Assembly: GCA_029939085.1 (NCBI GenBank)
Contig: JAOZTQ010000024.1
Coordinates: 1-6,131 of the forward strand
Length of the DNA: 6,131 nucleotides
Source: Candidatus Nanopelagicales bacterium
GTDB lineage: Bacteria > Actinomycetota > Actinomycetes > S36-B12 > GCA-2699445
Direction: 5' to 3'
The notes under the pieces are model-generated. The model was not told the origin of the DNA and did not search any database. It saw only the letters and a list, made by a program, of their open reading frames with translations. Numbering within the stretch: position 1 is the stretch's first letter; each line of letters begins with the position of its first letter. The translations under genes were made by a program, and so were the position numbers. Below, one piece after another: positions 1-5,920 of the stretch.

Positions 1-471
1 GACGACGTTGTGGCGGGGCTGGCGGAAGTCTCGAGTCCGGGTCGTTTGGAGGCCGTACAGCGCGAACCAACCGTTCTGGTAGACGCCGCCCACAACCCCG
101 CCGCTATGCGAGCCCTGACGGCGGCCATCACCGATCACTATCACTTTGACAAACTGACGGTCGTCGTATCCGCCATGGCAGATAAAGACCTGGCTGGCAT
201 GCTCACGGAATTGCAGCCGATCGCGAGCCACGTCATCGTCACCCGGAACAGTTCGATTCGTGCAACCACAGCCGAACATTTAGGTGAGCTCGCCGCGGAG
301 GTATTCGGATCTGAATCTGTAGAAGTTGTTGCAAATCTCGATCAAGCCATGACGCAGGCGGTGGACAGCGCTGCCGCAAACGGTGGAGCAGTTCTTGTGA
401 CCGGTTCGGTGGTTACGGTTGCCGATGCAACCGAATGGGTTTCGCAGCGCCAGAAGGATCCAGGCTCATGA
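1..471 (+). CDS. folC: Folylpolyglutamate synthase / dihydrofolate synthase, C-terminal part (5'-truncated by window edge)
   Basis: The frame is open from base 1 and ends at TGA 469-471, giving 156 residues of a protein that is usually about 430-470 long. The visible part is the C-terminal Rossmann-like domain of the Mur ligase superfamily. PGRLE at visible residues 13-17 leads into VLVDAAHNP (25-33), the family's D-[GA]-AHNP signature. SAMADKD follows at 57-63, and VLVTGSVVTVAD near the end (131-142) matches the usual closing GS-x-V strand of FolC. In this family the enzyme adds glutamate to folates in the cytoplasm, and many members also make dihydrofolate from dihydropteroate. The ATP P-loop and central domain lie outside the window, so it cannot be told whether the enzyme is bifunctional. 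The stop overlaps the next start by 4 bases (ATGA), implying co-transcription. A GTG at 10 is internal and not a true start. Confidence 0.93.
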   Translation, partial: DDVVAGLAEVSSPGRLEAVQREPTVLVDAAHNPAAMRALTAAITDHYHFDKLTVVVSAMADKDLAGMLTELQPIASHVIVTRNSSIRATTAEHLGELAAEVFGSESVEVVANLDQAMTQAVDSAAANGGAVLVTGSVVTVADATEWVSQRQKDPGS

Positions 472-890
472 GAGTCCTCACATCTGTGGTTTTGACCTTC
501 GAATGGTTAGTGCTGGCTCTGGCGATTCCCGTGGCGATCAACGTGGCTGCTGTTCCGGAAAGTCGAGCTTGGACAGTATTCGCCATCACCTCGATCCTGA
601 TTGTGGCGGCCTTGGCGCTGATGAAGACTCCGGTCGGGGTGTGGTTGGGCTGGACCGTGCAAGTCATCGCCCTGTTATCCAGCATCATCGTGCCAACGCT
701 AGTCATCCTGGCCCTAATCTTTGCCGGGCTATATTTCGCCGCTGTGCGGCTTGGACGTCGTGTTGATGACATCAAGGCCCAACGAGCTGCACTAGAGGCG
801 CAAGCAGCAGCAGATCCGGCGGAAGGCACAATGGCTGAGTCAGATAATGCGACAGCGGCGATCGAGGAGGAAAAAGACCAGCATGAGTGA
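468..890 (+). CDS. DUF4233-type small integral membrane protein
   Basis: This 140-residue protein has about four hydrophobic segments, near residues 5-27, 36-52, 57-74 and 75-95. A basic stretch RLGRR (94-98) follows, then a polar, Ala/Glu-rich C-terminal tail (about 100-140) that is probably cytoplasmic. The GW-x-x-Q motif (61-65), the VP at 75-76 and the LGRRVDDI end of the last helix fit the actinobacterial DUF4233 family. That family typically sits between folC and ndk; Mycobacterium tuberculosis has an equivalent membrane protein there. Its function is unknown. I chose ATG 468 because AAGGA at 454-458 lies 9 bases upstream and the start forms an ATGA overlap with the folC stop. An in-frame ATG at 435 would extend into folC by 11 residues and has no clear ribosome site. 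The 3' end overlaps ndk by 8 bases. The family assignment rests on pattern and gene context, not on a search. Confidence 0.85.
   Translation: MRVLTSVVLTFEWLVLALAIPVAINVAAVPESRAWTVFAITSILIVAALALMKTPVGVWLGWTVQVIALLSSIIVPTLVILALIFAGLYFAAVRLGRRVDDIKAQRAALEAQAAADPAEGTMAESDNATAAIEEEKDQHE
864..870 (+). promoter_or_regulatory. Ribosome binding site of ndk
   Basis: GAGGAGG lies inside the last codons of the upstream membrane-protein gene, 12 bases before ATG 883. It is a near-perfect anti-16S match and decides the ndk start, although the spacing is a little long. Confidence 0.75.
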
Positions 891-1290
891 GCGTACGTTG
901 ATATTGATCAAACCCGATGGAGTAGACCGAGGTCTGGTTGGTGACGTTCTAGGTCGAATCGAACGCAAGGGTTTCACCCTAGTCGCACTGGACCTGCGCA
1001 CCATCGATGCCGAGGTCGCCGGGGAACACTATGCGGAACATCGCGACAAACCATTCTTCGGTGAGTTGGTGGAATTCATTACCTCCGGACCTCTGGTGGC
1101 AGGTGTGATCGAGGGTCCGGCGGCAATCAGCTCCTGGCGGACCATGATGGGAGCTACGAATCCGGCCGATGCAGCCCCAGGAACTATTCGCGGTGATTTG
1201 GCGACCGAGATGCAGTTCAACGTGGCCCACGGGTCCGACTCGCCCGAATCTGCGGCCCGTGAAATTGGGATCTTTTTCCCAGACCTGTGA
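883..1290 (+). CDS. ndk: Nucleoside diphosphate kinase
   Basis: The protein has 135 residues, close to the 135-140 usual for bacterial NDK. It transfers the gamma phosphate of ATP to nucleoside diphosphates through a phosphohistidine, balancing NTP and dNTP pools in the cytoplasm. The N-terminal strand TLILIKPDGV (5-14) contains the conserved Lys10. Other expected nucleotide-site residues are Tyr50, His53, Phe59, Arg86, Thr92, Arg103 and Asn113. The signature N-x-x-H-G-S-D at 113-119 places the phosphorylated histidine at His116 (codon 1228-1230). ATG 883 is preferred over an in-frame ATG at 847, because it gives the standard NDK N-terminus and follows a strong GAGGAGG at 864-870. The first 8 bases overlap the end of the DUF4233 gene, so translation is probably coupled. 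It appears to be the last gene of the folC block. Confidence 0.97.
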   Translation: MSERTLILIKPDGVDRGLVGDVLGRIERKGFTLVALDLRTIDAEVAGEHYAEHRDKPFFGELVEFITSGPLVAGVIEGPAAISSWRTMMGATNPADAAPGTIRGDLATEMQFNVAHGSDSPESAAREIGIFFPDL

Positions 1291-1305
1291 TTCTGCCGCG
1301 GAATC
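1289..1305 (+). terminator. Weak hairpin at the ndk stop, possible terminator
   Basis: GATTCTG (1289-1295) pairs with CGGAATC (1299-1305) around a CCG loop, giving seven pairs including one G-U. It starts within the ndk stop codon, which is a plausible place for a terminator. However, no T-rich run follows and the stem is short, so termination here is a weak inference. Confidence 0.2.
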
Positions 1306-1341
1306 TCGGCTCGGTGCCTTCCAGATTGTCGCTAAGCGAAG

Positions 1342-1347
1342 TACAGT
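1342..1347 (+). promoter_or_regulatory. Possible -10 element of a promoter for the mre operon
   Basis: TACAGT fits the actinobacterial TAnnnT pattern for the main sigma factor, in the only sizeable gap of the window. The hexamer 17 bases upstream, TTCCAG at 1319-1324, matches TTGACA poorly (TT and one A). Transcription would begin near 1353-1355, at the foot of the inverted repeat. A promoter somewhere in 1291-1414 is reasonable because a new functional block starts here, but this exact site is only a guess. Confidence 0.25.
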
Positions 1348-1352
1348 GGCGG

Positions 1353-1376
1353 CCTGACGACAGGGGTGTTGTCAGG
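1353..1376 (+). promoter_or_regulatory. Strong inverted repeat / hairpin upstream of mreB
   Basis: CCTGACGACA (1353-1362) and TGTTGTCAGG (1367-1376) form a 10-bp stem with one G-T pair, closed by a GGGG loop at 1363-1366. It is the strongest dyad I see outside coding sequence and ends 38 bases before the mreB start. It could be a U-tract-less terminator for the folC-ndk block, a 5' leader hairpin of the mre mRNA, or a DNA operator, since the two halves are near-perfect mirror half-sites. No T-run follows, only GGGGC. The structure itself is certain; its role is not. Confidence 0.5.
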
Positions 1377-1414
1377 GGGCAAGCGTCTCGGTAGCGGCGC
1401 GGTTGGGGTTAGCC

Positions 1415-2446
1415 ATGGGTTTCGAGACCGTCATTATGGGTCGTGACGTGGCTGTCGATCTTGGCACGGCAAATACGCTCGTTTATGTCAAAGGTCGAGG
1501 CATAGTCGTCGATGAGCCAAGCGTTGTCGCGTTGGAGGAAGCCTCCGGTGCGGTCATCGCCGTTGGAGTTCGGGCGAAAGAAATGCTCGGACGCACTCCG
1601 GGTGAGGTGCAGGTGACCCGCCCGCTATCAGAGGGCGTTATAGCTGACTTTGAGGCCACCGAGGATATGCTGCGGCGATTTATTCAACAGGCCCAATCGC
1701 GACGGGCGCTGGCCAAGCCGCGAATAGTGGTGTGCGTGCCGTCGGGAATTACCGGCGTCGAACGTCGTGCCGTGGAAGATGCGGGATACGCCGCTGGAGC
1801 GCGACGAGTTTTCCTCATCGAAGAGCCCATGGCAGCAGCTATCGGAGCGGGTTTACCGGTCTACGAGGCCGCGGGGAGCATGGTCGTTGACATTGGTGGC
1901 GGAACCACAGAGGTAGCCGTCATATCTCTCGGCGGTGTAGTAGTGAGTATGTCGCTGCGCGTTGGTGGGGACGCGATGGATGACGCGATAATCCAGTATT
2001 TCAAGAAGGAGTACTCGCTGCTGCTCGGGGAGCGTACGGCCGAGCGCTTGAAAGCCACGGTGGGTTCCGCCTATCCAGCTCCAGAAGAGCCAGATGCAGA
2101 AATCCGGGGCCGCGATTTGGTCAGCGGATTGCCGCGAACTGTCGTGGCTAGCGCGCGTGAAATCCGGGAAGCACTTGATGGTCCGGTCGTGGACATAATC
2201 GATGCTGTTCGGACAACCCTTGACCGAACCCCACCTGAACTAGCCGGGGATGTGATGGATCGGGGGATTGTGCTCACCGGGGGTGGTGCGCAACTCGCTG
2301 GACTGGCGGACCGGCTTCATCATGAGACTCGCATGCCGGTCCGTGTTGCGCCAGACCCACAGGATTGTGTTGTTCAGGGTGCGGGTCGCTGTGTCGAAGA
2401 CTTTGCCGCCTTAGAGCCATTGTTAATGAATCGGCCCCGGAGGTAG
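1415..2446 (+). CDS. mreB: Rod shape-determining protein MreB (bacterial actin homologue)
   Basis: The 343 residues are the normal length for MreB. The actin-fold ATPase motifs are all present: phosphate-1 DLGTANT (15-21), the central EEPMAAAIGAGLPV (136-149), phosphate-2 VVDIGGGTTEVAVISLGG (157-174) and the adenosine motif GIVLTGGGAQL (284-294). GERTAERLK (205-213) and GRDLVSGLP (232-240) are further MreB hallmarks. In the family, MreB polymerises under the membrane and guides the RodA/PBP2 wall-synthesis complex. Three starts are possible: TTG 1403, ATG 1415 and ATG 1436. I prefer 1415 because GGGG (1405-1408) lies 6 bases upstream and the short lead before GRDVAVDLGTANT resembles actinobacterial MreB. 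The C-terminal stretch DPQDCVVQGAGRCVED (314-329) departs from the more usual DPL-x-x-VA-x-G-x-G pattern, but the key glycines remain. It is the first gene of the elongation operon. Confidence 0.97.
   Translation: MGFETVIMGRDVAVDLGTANTLVYVKGRGIVVDEPSVVALEEASGAVIAVGVRAKEMLGRTPGEVQVTRPLSEGVIADFEATEDMLRRFIQQAQSRRALAKPRIVVCVPSGITGVERRAVEDAGYAAGARRVFLIEEPMAAAIGAGLPVYEAAGSMVVDIGGGTTEVAVISLGGVVVSMSLRVGGDAMDDAIIQYFKKEYSLLLGERTAERLKATVGSAYPAPEEPDAEIRGRDLVSGLPRTVVASAREIREALDGPVVDIIDAVRTTLDRTPPELAGDVMDRGIVLTGGGAQLAGLADRLHHETRMPVRVAPDPQDCVVQGAGRCVEDFAALEPLLMNRPRR
2439..2443 (+). promoter_or_regulatory. Ribosome binding site of mreC overlapping the end of mreB
   Basis: GGAGG sits in the last codons of mreB, directly before its TAG stop, and 6 bases ahead of the GTG at 2450. 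This supports the GTG as the mreC start and suggests that ribosomes finishing mreB restart on mreC. Confidence 0.85.
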
Positions 2447-2449
2447 CAG

Positions 2450-3331
2450 GTGGCCGTAACAACCCGCGTAGATTCGTCGCAACGCCGCCGCCCGGCAGTT
2501 AAGCCCGGCCGCAAATCACGCGTGCCAATCTCGGTACTTGTTTTAGGTCTTATTGCGCTGTCGTTGATGCTGTTGGATCTGCAAGGTGGTGTGACCGGAC
2601 CCCTTCGTCAGGCGGGTATGGCTGTCGGTGGTCCGATACAAAACTGGGCGAATGGTGCCCTGGGGGCCCTGCCGACTCTTTCAGAGCAGCGAATCAACAC
2701 CGATGAGCTCCAGCAAAATCTTGTCGCATCGCAACAGCGTGAAGCGGAACTGCAACTTCAACTGGATCAACTCAAGGAGCAGTTAGACCGCAAGGTGGCT
2801 GATCCGGCCGTCACTGAGTTAGCCACGATTTCGGCTCCTGTGGTGGCTGCGGGGCCATTGATGTCTCGTAATACGCTCACGGTCGCCGCTGGTCGCAATG
2901 ACGGCGTTGCTCGCGACACTGCGGTGCTGTCCGGTAATGCTCTGGTGGGCCGAGTTGTTGAGGTTGGACCAACCACTAGCACCGTACAGCTCATCACAGA
3001 TCCCGCTAGTTCGATCGCAGTGCGGTTACAGGGTTCTCGCGAACTAGCACTTGCGGTAGGTGGTGCCGATCAACAAGCACTCAACTTGGAGCTTTTCGAT
3101 CCACTTGTTGACGTAGAACTGGGGCAGCGGGTGATCACGGTCGGTTCACCGGACGACAGGCCATTCCCGGCGGGTTTACTAGTGGGTCGCGTAAAAGTTG
3201 TAAACGGGGCAGTCGGCGCACCCGATCGAAATGTCGTCGTCCAACCCGAAGCCAAGTTGAGCGCTCTCGATGAAGTGCAACTATTGCTTCCTGATGGTGA
3301 TGGTGCTCGCGAGATTAGGCAGCAACCATGA
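2450..3331 (+). CDS. mreC: Rod shape-determining protein MreC
   Basis: The product has 293 residues and starts at GTG. Its layout is typical of MreC. A basic cytoplasmic N-terminus (RRR at 12-14, RKSR at 21-24) is followed by one transmembrane helix near 25-44. A coiled coil rich in Gln, Leu and Glu runs about 78-115 and is the dimerisation region. The extracytoplasmic beta domain covers about 125-282. It contains TVAAGRNDGV (144-153), ALVGRVVEVG (164-173), LITDPASSIAVRL (181-193) and FPAGLLVGRV (239-248), which correspond to conserved MreC blocks. In the family, MreC binds PBP2 outside the membrane and switches on the RodA-PBP2 pair. The GTG lies only 3 bases after the mreB stop, with a good GGAGG before it. 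The next in-frame Met is inside the membrane helix, so a later start is unlikely. The 3' end overlaps mreD by 4 bases. Confidence 0.95.
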   Translation: MAVTTRVDSSQRRRPAVKPGRKSRVPISVLVLGLIALSLMLLDLQGGVTGPLRQAGMAVGGPIQNWANGALGALPTLSEQRINTDELQQNLVASQQREAELQLQLDQLKEQLDRKVADPAVTELATISAPVVAAGPLMSRNTLTVAAGRNDGVARDTAVLSGNALVGRVVEVGPTTSTVQLITDPASSIAVRLQGSRELALAVGGADQQALNLELFDPLVDVELGQRVITVGSPDDRPFPAGLLVGRVKVVNGAVGAPDRNVVVQPEAKLSALDEVQLLLPDGDGAREIRQQP

Positions 3332-3864
3332 CACCGAAACAATGGCAGTACTTGATCATGGGTCTCTTAGTTTTATCTGCGGTCATCCTGCAAACCGTGG
3401 TGGCCGCGAGGTTGCCGTTACCCGGGCCGCCACTAGGACTGACACTTGTGGTCATTGTCGGCATTGGGTTAGCGGCTGGTACGACCGCCGGAGCCGCCAG
3501 TGGATTTAGTGCCGGTCTGTTGTTGGATCTCATGCCGCCAGCGCAGACGACGATTGGAGTCTCAGCATTACTGCTATTGGTTGTGGGTGCGCTCGCAGGT
3601 CGGATAACCGATCCTCGGGGTCTGGCCCCGGCCCAGCTGGCCGGTTTGACCGCTGCCTTAGCGAGTGGAATGTGGCTATTGGGCCAGGGTCTGCTGTGGT
3701 TGCTAGGTGATCCAGTCGCGCCGTTGTCTTGGCTGGTCTGGTTCGTCTTGGGAACGACGATTCTTGGCGTCGTGGTGATACCAGCAGTTACCTGGGCGTT
3801 GCGTCGAATGGAACCGGGCCGCCGCCGTAGGCGACGTTTCAAGACCGCTTCGGCTGCGGGGTAA
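3328..3864 (+). CDS. mreD: Rod shape-determining membrane protein MreD
   Basis: This 178-residue protein is strongly hydrophobic. Likely membrane segments lie near 7-28, 36-52, 55-69, 76-92, 103-127 and 133-157. GFSAGLLLDLMPP (59-71) followed by TIGVSALLLLVVGALAGRI (75-93) is the characteristic MreD block. A very basic tail follows, with RR at 159-160 and six arginines in a row at 165-170, and presumably faces the cytoplasm. MreD is the integral membrane partner of MreC in the elongasome; its biochemical role is less clear than that of its partners. The start forms an ATGA overlap with the mreC stop, with only a weak AGG (3317-3319) ahead, so translation probably depends on coupling to mreC. 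The stop is 4 bases before the PBP2 start. MreD sequences diverge widely, so the position in the operon adds weight to the call. Confidence 0.93.
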   Translation: MTPKQWQYLIMGLLVLSAVILQTVVAARLPLPGPPLGLTLVVIVGIGLAAGTTAGAASGFSAGLLLDLMPPAQTTIGVSALLLLVVGALAGRITDPRGLAPAQLAGLTAALASGMWLLGQGLLWLLGDPVAPLSWLVWFVLGTTILGVVVIPAVTWALRRMEPGRRRRRRFKTASAAG

Positions 3865-3868
3865 GCCA

Positions 3869-5920
3869 ATGGCGACTCGAACAACAACCCGTTTGGTCAT
3901 TCTCGGCGTTCTACTGGCGTCGCTCTTCGCCGCATTAGCTCTTCGAACTGTGCAACTGACCGTGATTCAGGGAGCGGATTTAGCGCAGGCCGCTGAAGGA
4001 AATCGGACCCGGGAAGTGGCTGATCCGGCACCACGCGGGTTAATCCTGGACTCTTCTGGCCGACCAATGGTTGGTAACAGCCCACAGGCTGCGTTAGCGA
4101 TTGATCGCCAGCAACTCGATGACTTACCGGATAGCGGCAAAGCTCAGTTAAAGGTGGCCGCGACTGCTTTGGGGCTTACGCAGCGGCAGATTTCTCAACG
4201 TCTCATTTCATGTGCTGAACCAGACGCTCCGCCTCGGCCGGTCTGCGATGACGGTAGTCCGGTAGCTCCCGTTGTGGTGGCACATAGTGGTGCAGATGAG
4301 CAAGCCCTGCTGGCAATTGCGGAATCTCCCGATAAATACCCGGCACTTGACGTCGTATCGGTGGTGAGGCGGACATATCCCTTTAGCGGCATGACTGCGG
4401 GTCAGCTCCTCGGATACTTAGGTGAAGTTTCTGCGGAGGAACTAACGCAAGCTGCTGCGACCGGCGATCAACTCTCCACATTTGATCAAATGGGTCGCGG
4501 TGGTTTGGAGCAGCAGTACGACGCGGAACTACGCGGAACCGCAGGGCGAAAAGTGATGGTCGTGGACTCGCGGGGGACCGCTACCGGCGTTGAGCAGGGC
4601 AGTGATCCCGTGCCGGGGAATAATCTCGTAACGTCCATTAATGCGGAACTCCAGCAACGTGTTGAACGCGAACTTGCTGGTGGTTTAGCCAGGGCAGGAA
4701 GCTCAAAGGCCCGTGGTGCTGCAGTAGTACTGGATGCCAACGACGGGCGTGTTTTGGCCATGTCCTCACAGCCGGATTACGACCCGAAAGACTGGGTTGG
4801 GGGAATCTCGCAAAAGCGTTATGACGAACTTTCGCGTTCTGGGGCGCTGCTCAACTATCCGATCCAAGGTCAGGCACCCCCAGGATCGGTCTTCAAGCCC
4901 GTGACACTCCTGGCAATGGCTGACCAAGGGTTCTCGTTGAACCGTGGTTATGACTGTCCAGGAAGCTATCGAGCTGGGAAACGCACTTTCACGAACTACA
5001 ACAGCAAAGACTTCGGCACCATCACTTTGCGGCGCGCCCTCGAGGTTTCCTGTAACACCATTTTTTATCGGGCTGCAGATCGGTTGTGGCGCAGTGGTGG
5101 TGGCGAAAGAGTCGCTGAATCCGAGGTAGATCCAGTCGCCGCCGCCGCTGAAGCGCTGGGACTGGGAAGCCCAACTGGTGTCGACCTTCCTGCGGAGTCA
5201 AGTGGGTTTGTTGCTAGCCCGGCTGCCAAATATGGAATGTGGCAAGAGCAACGCGATACCTGGTGCAGCGATGCCCGCACCGGGTTCCCTGAGCTTCGGA
5301 ATAAGGATCGGGCCAGGGCGAAATATCTCACGGCGATTGCGCGAGAGAACTGCAAGTCCGGAAATCAATGGCGGCAGGGTGATGCCATCAACGCCGCCAT
5401 TGGACAGGGTCTGACCACTACGACTCCGCTTCAAATGGCTGCTGCATATGCCGCCATTGCCAACGGTGGTCGTCTGGTCACACCAACGGTCGGCAAAGCC
5501 ATAGTCGAAAATGGCGGTGAAATCGTCCGAGAGATACCTGCGACTGACCAGGGTCGCGCAAAGGTGTCCCGTTCCACACTTCGATTCTTGCGTTCGGCGA
5601 TGGCTGGAGTCCCCACTCGAGGAACCGCAGCGGGGGCATTTGCCGGTTTCCCGATAGGTAAGCATCCAATTGCCGGTAAGACCGGATCGGCTCAGATGGA
5701 AGGGAAACAGTCGACCTCTTGGTTTGCGTCCTTCGCGCCAGTCCAAAACCCCAAATACGTTGTGGTGGTAATGATCACCGAGGGTGGGACCGGAGGAGAG
5801 AATGCCGCGCCCACGGCTCGAGGTATTTACGAGAGCCTCTTCGGGGTTGGCACCGACGCGGTATTTCCTAAATCTGGACCTCCCAAATCTGTGCCGGAAA
5901 TCTCAGGAGTGACGCGATGA
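3869..5920 (+). CDS. mrdA: Penicillin-binding protein 2, class B elongation transpeptidase
   Basis: The 683-residue protein has a short basic N-terminus and one membrane helix (about 8-28), then the PBP dimer or pedestal domain with PRGLILDSSGRPM (55-67) and RRTYPFSGMTAGQLLGYLGEVS (167-188). The linker has GRGGLEQQYDAELRG (209-223). The transpeptidase domain starts near 283. All catalytic motifs are intact: S-V-F-K with nucleophile Ser340 and Lys343 (Ser codon 4886-4888), S-C-N at 394-396, and K-T-G at 604-606. The enzyme cross-links peptidoglycan stems on the outer face of the membrane and is the target of beta-lactams. Between S-C-N and K-T-G is an extended segment (about 452-505) with Cys466 and Cys495. 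Other cysteines are at 115, 126, 363 and 395. ATG 3869 follows GGGG (3858-3861) by 7 bases and mreD by 4. The end overlaps rodA by 4 bases. Pairing with rodA and mreBCD marks it as the elongation PBP rather than the division PBP (FtsI). Confidence 0.96.
   Translation: MATRTTTRLVILGVLLASLFAALALRTVQLTVIQGADLAQAAEGNRTREVADPAPRGLILDSSGRPMVGNSPQAALAIDRQQLDDLPDSGKAQLKVAATALGLTQRQISQRLISCAEPDAPPRPVCDDGSPVAPVVVAHSGADEQALLAIAESPDKYPALDVVSVVRRTYPFSGMTAGQLLGYLGEVSAEELTQAAATGDQLSTFDQMGRGGLEQQYDAELRGTAGRKVMVVDSRGTATGVEQGSDPVPGNNLVTSINAELQQRVERELAGGLARAGSSKARGAAVVLDANDGRVLAMSSQPDYDPKDWVGGISQKRYDELSRSGALLNYPIQGQAPPGSVFKPVTLLAMADQGFSLNRGYDCPGSYRAGKRTFTNYNSKDFGTITLRRALEVSCNTIFYRAADRLWRSGGGERVAESEVDPVAAAAEALGLGSPTGVDLPAESSGFVASPAAKYGMWQEQRDTWCSDARTGFPELRNKDRARAKYLTAIARENCKSGNQWRQGDAINAAIGQGLTTTTPLQMAAAYAAIANGGRLVTPTVGKAIVENGGEIVREIPATDQGRAKVSRSTLRFLRSAMAGVPTRGTAAGAFAGFPIGKHPIAGKTGSAQMEGKQSTSWFASFAPVQNPKYVVVVMITEGGTGGENAAPTARGIYESLFGVGTDAVFPKSGPPKSVPEISGVTR
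5905..5909 (+). promoter_or_regulatory. Ribosome binding site of rodA
   Basis: AGGAG lies within the last codons of the PBP2 gene, 7 bases before ATG 5917. It fixes the start of the truncated gene that follows. Confidence 0.8.

Noticed and set aside
413..829. Minus-strand open frame (138 codons) opposite the DUF4233 gene
   Set aside because: Low-complexity Ala/Ser/Thr/Arg translation with no motif. The plus-strand membrane protein fits family, spacing and ribosome site.
1266..1281. Hairpin TGGGA...TCCCA with a T-rich loop at the end of ndk
   Set aside because: The T-run is in the loop rather than after the stem, the stem is only five pairs, and it lies inside conserved ndk codons. It does not look like a terminator.
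1329..1339. Small dyad TCGC-TAA-GCGA in the ndk-mreB gap
   Set aside because: Four pairs around a three-base loop is expected by chance at this base composition.
1403..1414. TTG 1403 as the mreB start
   Set aside because: It would add four residues and consume the GGGG that serves as ribosome site for ATG 1415. It has no clear ribosome site of its own.
3315..3887. Long minus-strand open frame (190 codons) opposite mreD
   Set aside because: It is rich in Pro, Ala, Arg, Ser and Thr with no recognisable domain, and lies wholly opposite a well-supported gene. It is a shadow of the mreD codon pattern.
5198..5746. Minus-strand open frame (182 codons) opposite the PBP2 transpeptidase domain
   Set aside because: No family features are visible, and the opposite strand encodes conserved PBP2 including the KTG motif. 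Treated as chance.
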